This document shows positions 32,432 through 43,075 of a DNA stretch of 64,000 nucleotides, in pieces. This DNA is from Catonia carolina (lineage: Eukaryota > Arthropoda > Insecta > Hemiptera > Achilidae): positions 70,057,501 to 70,121,500 of the forward strand of contig JAQMRL010000006.1 in assembly GCA_035578175.1 (NCBI GenBank), in the 5' to 3' direction. The position numbers were made by a program, and so were the translations under genes. Position 1 is the first letter of the stretch. Each line of letters starts with the position of its first letter. The notes under the pieces are model-generated. The model was not told the origin of the DNA, did no database searches, and worked only from the letters and a program-made list of their open reading frames with translations.

Positions 32432-32848
32432 TAGTAAAAAATTGATTACAGCCTTAGTATGCATTTTAGGGTGAAAGCGTTTACCGTTTAACTATTATTT
32501 CTAACGTTTTTTCTATAACGCTTATTTTTAGTTTCAATTAGTAATTTTCTGTAGTTTGCTCTTCAAAATTTGGTAAAAAAATTTGATTTTTTTTTATAAG
32601 ATTGCGGCCTTAGTTTGCGTTTTATGACAAAAAATGTATATAATTGAAGTACAGGAAATAAAAATTTACAATTTTTTTTTCAGGCTTAAATTTACAGTTT
32701 TTTTATTTATTTAAAAACGTATGTTATTTATTAATTTAATTTAAATAATTATACATAAGTAATAATATATTTTCAGCTCAAAATAATTAGTGGTTTTCCC
32801 AATTTTTAAGTTAGAACAAGAATGTCGTATGAGTGTTTCACACCAAAT
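32432..32848 (+). mobile_element. HEL-A 3' half, old
   Basis: It runs from TTGATTACAGCCTTAGTATG to GAGTGTTTCACACCAAATC. It is strongly diverged, but the 3' hairpin is kept. Confidence 0.7.
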
Positions 32849-33598
32849 CTTTTTTAATTACACACATTTTTCTCACAACCCGGAAAACTTCTGTTTCCAA
32901 TTGATTCGGATTAGTGGAGTTGTTTTTTATATGTATTAAATATATAAAAAAATTTAACGGAAAAACTTATAAGAATCCTCTATGAATGTTATAAGAATTT
33001 TCATATTCGGGACACGGTTTTTTCTCCTTTTTCCTATGAGTTTATATAGATATATGTATTTATTAGAAATAAAACAGAGGAAAATGGGAAATAAAAAGAC
33101 AGAGAAAAAGAAAAATAAGGTATATCAGTTCTATATATAGTGAATATATACACAATATATAAAAAAAAATAGTAAAAAGAGTAAGACTGGAGAACCATCC
33201 CGCCCACATTGTATGACGTCAGAGAAATACAGTTGACGGCATTGCTGTGTATATGAGGAAACGTACACTAACATAGATTTCTTATAGAGTAACTGTGAAC
33301 CTTTTGTTTCATGGCTCAATTGTTTCACAAAACAGATTTCTGTGTGTTGGTATATGTTTCATATGTGTGAACGTTCTGTAAAACGTTCTTCTTGCTGTTT
33401 GTTTTTCAAAGGGAAATACAATTTTTAGAAGTGTTATATAACTTTACTTATCGTCGTGTAACTGATCTATATTTGGTTTAAAGATAGGGTATAATATTGT
33501 AAAAATATCTAAGGGGGAAAGTGTTGTTCCAGAATTCGCTATCTGGACTAACTTTTTAGAAGTGTTAATGTAAATAATAATAGTGGTTAATAAATGGG
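32849..33598. other. No recognised feature
   Basis: AT-rich sequence. I see no supported gene or repeat match. Confidence 0.5.
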
Positions 33599-33925
33599 GC
33601 CTACCGGGTTGGTCTAGAGGTAAAGTCGTCGCCAAAATCAGCTGTTAAACAGCTGATTTTCGGAGAGGAAGGTTCCTGGTTCAAATCCTAGTAAAGGTAG
33701 TTACTTTTATACGGATTTGGGTGCTAGACAGTGGTTACCGGTGTACTTTGATGGTTGGGGTTCAATTAACCATACTCTCTCAGGAATGGTCGGCCTGGGT
33801 CTGTACAAGACTACACCTCATTTACACGTCATTTCACATCATCCTCATCTCATTGGGACATGGGGTTGCTTATTGTTCTGCATTGAACAGATTGCAACGT
33901 ACACACATTAGGGACTATAAAAAAA
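33599..33925 (+). mobile_element. SINE-B, full length
   Basis: Boxes and palindrome (AAAATCAGCTGTTAAACAGC) are intact. The 3' end is followed by an A-rich AAAAATAAAAATAAA tail. Confidence 0.85.
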
Positions 33926-33975
33926 ATAAAAATAAAAAATAAACGGGTTACTTCCACGAAATGGTTAGACATATA

Positions 33976-35038
33976 CAGGGTGATTCAATACTACACGGCA
34001 ATCTCTTGCGATCTCATTTTATAGCTAAAAATAAGAAAAAAAGTTCATATAAACATATGCCTGAAAACGCTTAGTTAGCGAGTTACGGCTAGCGAAAAAT
34101 TTCACCTAGAACTCTGTACCCTCGGTGAAGTAAGGCCGTATATAAATGTTAAAGGTAGGTCCCAAACCAATGTTTTTTTTTGTTTATAGTTCCTAATGTG
34201 TGTAAATTGCAATCTGTTCAATTCAGAACAATAAGCAACCCCATGACCCAATGAGATGAGGATGATGTGTATGTCGTGTAAATGAGGTGTAGTCTTGTAC
34301 AGACTCAGGCCGACCATTCCCGAGAGAGTATGGTTAATTGAACCCCAACCATCAAAGTACACCGGTGACCACTGTCTAGCACCCAAATCCGTATAAAAGT
34401 AACTACCTTTACTAGGATTTGAACCAGGAACCTTCGTCTCCGAAAATCAGCTGTTAAACAGCTGATTTTGGCGACGACTTTACCTCTAGACCAACCCGGT
34501 GGACCTAAATATTAGTAAATATTTTATGCAGTTAAGAATGTGCGTTTTATGTGTGTCTGTTTTGATTTTAAATTATGCGAAATTACAATATCTATTATTC
34601 ATTTTTTTTCCTGAGTAATTCACATGAATCTTTTCAGAATTAAATTTTCTACAAATTTATTTAAGAAAAAATACACCTTTATTTACAATTTATGGAAGTA
34701 ATCTTACGTTAAACACAAAAATGTGTTATTTCTTTGCACCAATTCTTGTGTTTCATGTAAGATATCTCTGAAAGTATTGCATTTACAGCTCTGGAACAAA
34801 TTTTATCAATTTTTCAGATTAGAAAACATAAAAAACAATCGTATTTGTATCTTTGTAACTACCTTTAACATTTTTATACGGCCTTACTTCACCGAGGGTA
34901 CAAAGTTCTAGGTGAAATTTTTCGCTAGCCGTAACTCGCTAACTAAGCGTTTTTAGGCATATGTTTATATGAAATTGTTTTTTATTTTTAGCTATAGAAT
35001 GAGATCCCAAGAGATTGCGGTATAGTTTTGAATCACCC
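33976..35038 (+). mobile_element. MITE-G copy 2, carrying SINE-B
   Basis: It starts CAGGGTGATTCAATAC after TA (33974-33975) and ends GAATCACCC before TA (35039-35040). The arms are about 185 bp each (to about 34158, and from about 34855). It keeps the intact site AGCTAAAAATAAG where HEL-A is inserted in copy 1. Confidence 0.85.
34159..34502 (-). mobile_element. SINE-B in MITE-G
   Basis: It is full length on the minus strand, with its A-run at about 34171-34181. It inserted at the inner edge of the left arm. GGTCC and GGACC at the junctions are inverted rather than duplicated, so the exact target is unclear. Confidence 0.8.
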
Positions 35039-35149
35039 TAAATGCTGATATTTCAATGGTGATTGCTAGAATGTCTTTTGTTTATTTTGGCTAGTTATCC
35101 TTGAGTCGCTGCTGCGTGTAGTTGTAAGGAATGCAGTGCGTTGTTATAA

Positions 35150-35850
35150 TAAGGGGGGGAATGAATGGGTTAGTAATGTTTCACAGCTGATGCATTTGTA
35201 GTGGTAGCGTGTATTAACTAGACTAAAAAAATATTCTTATCATCCGGCGGATTAATTTAACAAATACGTACCAGGTTATTAACTTGGTCGGATTCATAAT
35301 ATTTAACTTACCAAAACCCACCGGGTTGGTCTACAGGTAAAGTCGTCACCAAAATCAGCTGTTTAACAGCTGATTTTTGGAGACGAACGTTCCTGGTTCA
35401 AATCCTAGTAAAGTTAGTTACTTTTATACAAATATGAATGCTAGACAGTGGTTACCGGTGTACTTTGATGGTTGGGGTTCAATTAACCATACTCTCTCGG
35501 GAATTATCGGCCGGAGTTTGTACAAGACTACACCTCATTTACACGTCATATACATCAGCCTCATCTCATTGGGTCATGGGGTTGCTTATTGTTCTGAATT
35601 AAACAGATTGCAACGTACACATATTAGGGGGAAAACTTACCAATTTATATCAAAATATGTAAATAAATAAATGTAATTAATACAAACAAATATGTTAAAT
35701 ACGGAAAGTTTGAAAAAACCAATGTTTTATATCAGAGTAATAGAACAATTGTTCTCCCAGCATGCGTCACTCATTCATTATACCTGACCCGTACCCTTCA
35801 CCCCGCAACTGCACGGAGCTTCCAACCGCACAATATAAGCCTATGTGGAT
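35150..35850 (-). repeat. Repeat block J/K, copy 2, inverted
   Basis: Without SINE-B (35315-35633) this aligns to the reverse complement of 5628-6780, which lacks that insertion but has two others. By eye, identity exceeds 85 percent. Confidence 0.75.
35315..35633 (+). mobile_element. SINE-B with exact target duplication
   Basis: AACTTACCAA occurs at 35305-35314 and 35634-35643. The boxes are intact (TGGTCTACAGG, GGTTCAAATCC). It lacks the usual A-run, ending ATTAGGGGG. Confidence 0.85.
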
Positions 35851-36083
35851 TGTTCTGTTTTTGTTGTTATTTGTTAATAATTGCTGTGTTTACTTTTCCA
35901 TAACTAAATTTCTGTAACTTGAATTGTTTTCCCCAACCTTTGAGGATTCGAGTTATAGAAGTTCGACTGTTTCAACTTTCCTAATTTTGCCATATTGTCT
36001 CTTCAGGTGACGCGGGGCTATTTATATCTCTCGAAGGTAGCCTTTAGTTTATTGAAATGAGTGTGTAATATTAATGTTGTCCT

Positions 36084-36487
36084 TGTTTAGGTTATCAGCC
36101 GAAAGGCTGGTGAGAACCTCGAGAGGCTTTACTTAGAGGCTTAGAGACTAAGGAGTGACATGGTTTACAATATTGCCTTCTTCACAGAGTTACAGAAGTA
36201 TGGTTATCAGCATGCCAGGCCCTCCGAAAAGGCGCCCATTTCCACTTTGTAAACGACATCTTCACTTCATTCATCACATGGTCTCGCTGTGTATATAATG
36301 AAATTCATTACTTTCAGAGGAGCTAACTGTAAAAAGTGTCTTTTACATTTCTACTTCTTTTGTTGTTAAATACTTTTGTCATATAATTGGGTGACCATGT
36401 GATAAGAGAGAGAACTATTTTTTGTAGCCCTGGAACTAGCATATCGAGTACAAATAATTTAACACTCCACTTGCCTGTTATGGGCAA
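36084..36487 (-). mobile_element. SINE-C, full length
   Basis: It runs from TTGTTTAGGTTATCAGCCGA to CCTGTTATGGGCAATTAAGG. It is moderately diverged, with an extra segment near 36140. Confidence 0.8.
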
Positions 36488-36647
36488 TTAAGGTTATAAA
36501 TTATATTAGTCTCTTACATTTCTACCAATTGTGTTGTTTAATGCTTCAGTCGTATAATTGGCTGACCATGTGATAAGAAATAGAACTATTTTTGTAGCCC
36601 TGGAACTCGCATATCTAGGGCAAATAATTTACCACTTCACCTGCCTG

Positions 36648-36998
36648 CTGTTGTTGTTTAGGTCATCAGCCAAAAGGCTGGTTTGAACCTGTAGAGATTT
36701 TACTAAGTAAAACGAGGAGTGAGTTGGTTTACCATTGATTTCCTCACTGAGTAGAAAAGTATGCTTATCAGCATACAGCCAGACCCTTCCACAGGGTCTG
36801 GCTGTATAATGAAATTCATTACTTTCAGACGATATAACTCTGATTAGTGTCTTTTACACCTCTACCTCATCTGTTCTTAGATGATTCAGTCATTTAATTT
36901 GCTGACCATGTGATAAGAAACAGAACTATTTTTTTTTGCCCTGCAACAAACAGATTGAGTGTAAATAATTTTACACTCCACCTGCCTGTTGTGGGCAT
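36648..36998 (-). mobile_element. SINE-C nested in SINE-C
   Basis: The 12-bp duplication TTCACCTGCCTG lies at 36636-36647 and 36999-37010. The copy lost about 60 bp and gained a palindrome at 36773-36807. Confidence 0.85.
36773..36807. repeat. Perfect 15-bp-stem palindrome in SINE-C
   Basis: ATACAGCCAGACCCT and its exact complement surround a 5-base loop TCCAC. The right arm is normal SINE-C sequence and the left arm is an inverted copy of it. A deletion of the normal sequence accompanies it. This is typical of a template-switch mutation. Confidence 0.85.
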
Positions 36999-37069
36999 TT
37001 CACCTGCCTGTTATGGGCAATCAAGGCTATAAATCATGTTAGATTTCTCAATATTAATTAGTTATTATT

Positions 37070-37131
37070 ATTATTTATTAATATTTTTCAATAATAATTT
37101 TGTCAAGAGAAGTTTGTGTGAGTGTTTCAGA
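37070..37131 (+). mobile_element. HEL-A 3' scrap
   Basis: CAAGAGAAGTTTGTGTGAGT and GTTTCAGAGCA match the subterminal repeat and hairpin. It lies just upstream of a complete copy. Confidence 0.6.
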
Positions 37132-37193
37132 GCATTTTTTTTATTTTTAGCTCGGCCTGTAGCATTTACATTAAAAATCTTTCTTTCCTTTTT

Positions 37194-38149
37194 ACTTTCT
37201 CTTGCCTATATGAATATATAGGAAGGAAAGTATTGTTTTCATGTCGATTTTTCGAAATCGAGTTTTCACCGGATCTATACGTTTTCAGACCCCCTGAACC
37301 CAAAAAACATGTTTTTAGCGATTGGTCTGTGTGTGTGTGTGTGTGTCTGTGTGTGTGTGTGTCTGTGTGTGAACAGAATATCTCAAGAACGGAACATCGT
37401 ACGAACTTGAAACTTGAAAGTTAAGTTACATACCACTACCGGACGCGACACGAACATTTTCATCAAAATCGGTCAACCGGAAGTAGTCGTTTATTCGTAT
37501 AATTTTTCAGTTTTTTGCGATTTTCTCAAAAACTGGTCCTACGATTTTTTTTTTAAAATCGCCTATTTTACTAAATTTTTTATTCTCTACAAGATAGGGT
37601 AGGCGCCATGTTTGCTGAAATTCTCGGTGAGGCTGTTTTCACGTAAAAACGTTGTTTTTTTAAGATTACGGCTTTAATATAAATTTTAGCGCAAAAACTT
37701 ATATAATAAAAGTTGTAGAGAATTTAAAAACCTACAACTTCTGTTTCAAGTATTTTTTTGTATAACGCTTAGTTTAGCGGTAATTTGCGATTTTCTGTTT
37801 TTTTTCTCACGAAAACGTGAGAAAAATCGATTTTTTTAACATTTCGGTCTTAGTATGCATTTTACGACAAAAGTGTATATAATAAAAGTTATAGAAAATT
37901 AAAAGATCTACAACTTTTGTTTAGAGAATTTTTCTCTACAGAGCCTAGTTTAGCGTGAAAGTGTGATTTTCCGTTTTTTTAAGCCAAATTGAGTTCGATT
38001 TTCATTTTGCGTCTTCCACTCATGATTAAAATAAGGTTATGTTTTTGAGGTTAGTTTTTGTTCATTTCTAATGTTTTAATACTAATGTTAGGTTTATTGT
38101 TAATTATTTGCATTGGCAAGAGAAAGTTGTGTGAGTGTTTCACACCAGA
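37194..38149 (+). mobile_element. HEL-A, full length, young
   Basis: Ends ACTTTCTCTTGCC and CACACCAGA are intact. The GT tract at about 37327-37371 has CT interruptions. It is almost identical to the copy at 18829-19790, including TTCTGTTTCAA and ATTTCGGTCTTAG variants, so both come from one recent subfamily. Confidence 0.9.
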
Positions 38150-38786
38150 TTTTTTATTCACAGTTAGTAATATCAGTTGTAGTAGTAGTAATAGAAAAGC
38201 AAAGGTCAAGTTTGTTTAAAATTTACTCGTGATTTCATTATTAAACAAACACTCTTGTTTGATTCCGACCTCCCCCCTCGTCACCCTGTTTCATGCTAAT
38301 TGTGAATGCGTGTAGCCCCCATTTCTGTTTTAACGGAAAAACGCGTTGCCAGTAGTTTGATGATTTTATGTTCATATGATGACGGGGCGTTGATGATGAC
38401 GATGATGATCTCGTTGCCTCCGTCACGTTTGTGATTAGACGAACTAATCAATATTTGTTTGACCCCTTTTGCGCTTCTCTCAGCTATCTAGCTCGTTTAC
38501 ATTTCAAATAACTCGACGACTATTCATCGGCTTCATTTTACATCCAGCTATCTTTCGTTCTCTCTCTTACTCATATGTACTTAAATTCGTTCGCATCTGT
38601 TTTCTTTTTCTATCTTCAAACGTACATACTATACTACGGATTTGTTTTGTATTTATTTTCTCTTTAATATTTCAGATTTGTTTTCTCGTATAGAGTCAAT
38701 TTTAAACCCCGTTAGGTGACTAGACGTTTCTGTAAGCTCTCCCTGCAGCCCACATGCTTGGTATTCCTCCACTTTACGTTTTTTTA
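38150..38786. other. No recognised feature
   Basis: It contains a short GATGATGACGATGATGAT run near 38392. Frames are unconvincing. Confidence 0.5.
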
Positions 38787-39701
38787 TATTCTTTTGCCTA
38801 TATGAATATATGGGTAGGAAAGTATTGTTACCATGTCGATTTTAAGAAATAGAGTTTTCACCGGATCTACACGTTTTCAGACCCCCTGAACCCAAAAAAT
38901 ATGTTTTTAGCGATTGATGTGTGTGTACAAAATATCTCAAGAACGAAACATAGTACGAACTTGAAACTTGAAACTTAAGTTAGATACCACTACTGGACCC
39001 GACACGAACATTTTCATCAAAATAGATCAACCGGAAGTAGTAGTTTATTCGTGTATTTTTTTTACTTTTTGCGATTTTCTCAAAAACTGGTCCTATTTTT
39101 TTAAAAATCGCCTGGTTTACTAAGTGTTTTATGCTCTACAAGATAGGGTAGGCGCCATGTCTGCTGAAATTCTTGGTGAGGCTGTTTTCACTTAAAAAAA
39201 ATTGTTTTCTTAAGATAACAGCTTTATTATGCATTTTACCGCAAAAATTTATATAATAAAAGTCGTAGAGAATTTAAAATCCTACAACTTTTACTTCAAC
39301 AATTTTTTTTATAACGCTTAGTTTAGCGGTAATTAGCGATTTTCTTTTTTTCTCACTAAAACGTGTGAAAAATCGATTTTTTTAAGATTTCAGCCTTAGT
39401 ATGCATTTTAAGACAAAAGTGTATGTAATAAAACTTAATGGAAATAAAAAGATCTACAACTTTTATGTAAAGCGATTTTTTTGTACAGTGCCTAGTTCAG
39501 CGTGAAAGAGCGATTTTCCGTATTTTTAAGTCAAACTGAGGTTGATTTTCATTTTGCGTCTATGTCATATATGCTTAAAATTAGGTTATGTTTATTGAGG
39601 TCAGTTTTTTGTTTATTTCTAATGTTTTATTACTAATGTTAAATTATATTGGTCATTATTTCCATTGGCAAGAGAGTGTTGTGTGAGTGTTTCGCACCAG
39701 A
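38787..39701 (+). mobile_element. HEL-A, nearly full length
   Basis: The 5' end is eroded (ATTCTTTTGCCTATATG). The GT tract is reduced to TGTGTGTG near 38919. The 3' end is GTTTCGCACCAGA, so one hairpin pair is lost. Confidence 0.85.
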
Positions 39702-40040
39702 TTTTTTTTCTTTTTCGCTCCATTCAGGGTCGGTTTTTGCTTTTCATGGAATCCCTTAAAGTTCGTTATTAGTTGTCTGCATTATGGCTCGATTCGTTAA
39801 GTTTCCTTGGTTAATTCCGGTTTTCTCAATATCCTCTCTAACTTCTTTGAAACATATCTTAGGCTTACTGTTTAGTCTTTTAAAAATTTATTTTGTCAGT
39901 CGGTTGTCATCCATTCTATACAGGTTTCCTTATATTTTAGTCTTCTTTTTAAATTGTTTCCATTAATGTTTAATTTTCTTTGTGTAGTTGTTCTCGACCT
40001 CGTAACCCATATTTTATCCGTTTACTATCTTCGGATTCAT
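39702..40040. other. No recognised feature
   Basis: Unclassified sequence between HEL-A and repeat F. Confidence 0.4.
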
Positions 40041-40106
40041 TATCATGTGAATTCCACATTTGTGCGATTCACTAAGCAAATGGTCGCTGCGCGCTAATTT
40101 CAATAT

Positions 40107-40243
40107 GTGGATTTTTTTCTGTTTAACGTCCGACTATTCTCCAATTACTGTTAATGCAGGCGGTGAAGGATGAAATGATTGTCTGTATAATATGAAAAAT
40201 TATGCTGTGTCTGAGTGGGATTCGAACCCAAGACCACATGAAA
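40107..40243 (-). mobile_element. SINE-D, 5' truncated
   Basis: It retains the B box region (GGATTCGAACCC on plus) and the tail part CGTCCGACTATTCTCCAATT. The tRNA-like A box half is missing. Short near-repeats ATGTGG and CCATAT flank it. Confidence 0.7.
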
Positions 40244-40269
40244 ATATGGATAGCCTACTTACCAGAGAA

Positions 40270-40658
40270 TACCTGTTGTTTAGGTCATCAGCCGAAAAGC
40301 TGGTTTAAACCTGTAGAGGTTTTACTTAGTAAAACAAGAAGTGAGGTGGTTTACATTTGCCTTCCTCACTGAATGGAAAACTACGCTTATCAGCATTCCG
40401 GGCCCTCTGATAAACACATATTTTCCACTTTGCAAATGACCCCTTTACTTCAATCACCGCAGGTTCTGGCTGTGTAATGAAATTCGTTATTTTCAGAGGA
40501 GATAACTCTGATTAGTGTCTTTTACACATCTAACTCTTCTGTTCTTAAATGATTCAGTCATTGACTGGCCATGTGGTAAGAAATAGAACTATTTATTTTA
40601 GCCCTGCAACGAACAGATTGAGTGTAAATAATTTGACACTCCACCTGTTTGTAATGGG
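40270..40658 (-). mobile_element. SINE-C with target duplication
   Basis: CAGAGAA occurs at 40263-40269 and 40659-40665. Repeat F copy 1 has a single corresponding TTCTCTGG near 11482. Confidence 0.8.
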
Positions 40659-41628
40659 CAGAGAAAAGTCTATAAAACCATAAAATGCCAATACGGTTCA
40701 ACTGCATAGGCCTAGCTTTTTCTTTAAAAAAAATTTGGTGTGAAACACTCACACAACTTTCTCTTGCCAATGCAAATAATTAACAATATAACCAAGTATT
40801 AAAAGATTAGAAATAAACAAAAAACTAACCTCAAAAAACCTAACTTCATTTTAATCATGAGTGAAAGAGGCAAAATGAAAATCGACCTCAGTTTGGCTTT
40901 AAAATACGGAAATCACTTTTTCAGCTAAACTATGCTCTGTAGAGAAAAATGTTCAAAATAAAATTTGTAGATCTTTTAATTTCCTATAAATTTGATTATA
41001 TATACTTTTGTCGTAAAATGCATACTAAGGCCGAAATCTTAAAAAATCGACTTTTCACGTCTTCGTGAGAAAAAACAGAAAATTGCTAATTACCGCTAAA
41101 CTAAGCGTTATACAAAACAATATTTGAAACTAAAGTGGTAGAATTTTAAATTCTCTACATTTTTGATTATATAAATGTTTGCGCTATAAAACATATTAAA
41201 GCCGTAATCTTAGAAAAAAAACACTTGTTACGTAAAAACAGCTTCACCCAGAATTTCAGCAAACATGGTGCCTACCCTAGCTTGTAGAGAATAAAAAATT
41301 GAATAAACCAGGCAATTTAAAAAAAAAAATCGTAGAACCAGTTTTTGAGAAAATTGCAAACAAGTGAAAAATTACACGAATAACCTACTACTTCCGGTTG
41401 ACCGATTTTGATGAAAATGTTCGTGTCGGATCCGGTAGTGGTATGTAACTTAAGTTTCAAGCTCGTACGATGTTTCGTTCTTGAGATATTTTGTACACAC
41501 ACACACACACACAGACCAATCGCTAAAAACATGTTTTTTAGTTTCAGGGGGTCTGAAAACGTGTAAATCCGGTGAAAACATGATTTCGAAAAATCGACAT
41601 GAAAATAATACTTTCCTTCCTATATATT

Positions 41629-42986
41629 GGGTGATTCAAAAAGAGCGCCGGTTTTGATATATCAAATTAAGAGATTTATTTTATTGAAAAACTGAAAATA
41701 AATATACATCAACAAGTTCATCTTACCTTCCGATTTCATGTATGAAAAATGATGTCATGCATGTGTCCTCCTCTACTGCGCTGGCACGCATCAACTCTGT
41801 CCATGAAATTGGATATTACTGCACGACAAGTTTCGACTTCCATTTGCCCGATAACCCGTCGAATTTCCTCCTTCAAGTCATTGATGTTTCGGGGTTTATT
41901 GGCATACACCAATGACTTCAGATGACCCCAAAGATGAAAGTCACAAGGCGTCAAGTCACACGACCTTGGTGGCCATTGATGGTCGGAATTACGAGAAATG
42001 ATGCAATCCTGGAACCGTTCACGGAGCAACAACATTGTTTCTCGTGCAGCGTGACAGGTGGCACCATCCTGCTGAAAACACAACTCGTCAATGTCCATTC
42101 CATCCAAATGACGCCACAAAAACTCCCTAATCATCGTACGGTATCGGTCTTTATTTACTGTCACGGCTTGTCCTTCTTGATTTTCAAAAAAGTAAAGGCC
42201 GATGACACCGCCCTACCAAAAGCCGCACCAAACTGTCACTCGCTGTGCATACATTTCCCTTTCATTAACCACGCGAGGGTTTTCTAAACCCCACATACGG
42301 CAGTTCTGTTTATTAACAAAACCGTTTAAGTGGAAGTGCGCTTCATCACTGAAAATGATTTTGTTTGCGAAGGTGTCATCATCCTGCCGTTTTCTCAATA
42401 CCCAGTCAACAAACTGTCGTCTCTTCTAGTGGTCTGCCACTTTCAAATGTTGCGTCAACTGAATTTTATACGGGTGATATTGGAGATCGTACCGAAGAAT
42501 TCTCCGTACAGAAGAACATCGTAAACCCAATTGTTGAGAACGGTGACGTATTGATTTTGCTGGGCTAACAGCCACACTGTCACGAACCAACGCAACGTTC
42601 TGCTCAGTTCGGCCAGAACGACGACGTCCAGAACTTTTAAGGTCGACTGTTGAACCCGTCTCAAAAAACTTTTTCATGAGCCTGCGAACTGCTGGTTCAT
42701 TCGGTGCTTCATTACGTCCTAGAGTACCGCGAAGTCGCCTGACAGTAGCCGCATAACTCTCTCCACTCTGGTAAAATGTTTTGACGATTAACACTCGTTG
42801 TGCAATAGTAAACTTCTCCATGGTTAGACACAGACTGCGAGAGTACTACACTGCGAACAAGAGAAACTACAACTGAATCGTCAATCGGAATGTTCTCCGA
42901 AATAGAAATGAGGTCTAACAATGTTGCCAACCGATAAACAAAAATTTACCAGCCGTTTAAAAACCGGCGCTCTTTTTGAATCACCC
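41629..42986 (-). mobile_element. Tc1/mariner DD41D transposon, nearly complete
   Basis: Termini GGGTGATTCAAAAAGAGCGC and the complement GCGCTCTTTTTGAATCACCC enclose 1358 bp with one transposase frame. The target lies in TATATA within HEL-A. The exact duplication is ambiguous because of the AT repeat (TATA or TATATT). Confidence 0.85.
41736..42821 (-). pseudogene. DD41D mariner transposase with two nonsense codons
   Basis: A single frame of 361 codons starts MEKFTIAQRVLIVKTFYQSG. It continues with an N-terminal helix-turn-helix (residues about 1-60, of the arthropod DUF4817 type) and a second DNA-binding segment (SIRHRSQQLGLRCSSVRRIL). Next are the first Asp (IIFSDEAHFHLNGFV), the second (CFQQDGATCHAARE) and the third (CDLTPCDFHLWG), ending HMHDIIFHT. 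Forty-one residues separate the last two Asp. Only two TAG codons, at 42426-42428 and 42213-42215, break it. All catalytic residues remain, so inactivation looks recent. Confidence 0.85.
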
Positions 42987-43075
42987 GTTATATTCATATA
43001 GGCAAGAGAAAGTAAAAAATCGACCTTATTGCCAATGTTAAGTATACTTAACCAAACACCTACAAAGGGTTAAGG

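Larger units (their letters stand above)
36505..37020 (-). mobile_element. SINE-C 5' portion, split by another SINE-C
   Basis: The outer copy consists of 36505-36647 and 36999-37020. Its 5' end CCTGCCTGTTATGGGC is completed only after the inner copy. Confidence 0.8.
40734..43013 (-). mobile_element. HEL-A split by a DD41D transposon
   Basis: HEL-A parts 40734-41628 and 42987-43013 rejoin within the CCTATATATTCATATAGG palindrome near its 5' end. The CA tract is short (about 41497-41512). Repeat F copy 1 near 11427 shows the empty site GGAAATAAAA-type A/T run. Confidence 0.85.
40041..43075 (-). repeat. Repeat F, copy 2, carrying four insertions
   Basis: Its pieces (about 40041-40106, 40244-40269, 40659-40733 and 43014-43075) align in order with the reverse complement of repeat F copy 1. 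Insertions are SINE-D, SINE-C and a HEL-A that itself holds a DD41D transposon. Copy 1 is empty at all of these sites, and this copy is empty at the fold-back mariner site. Confidence 0.75.
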
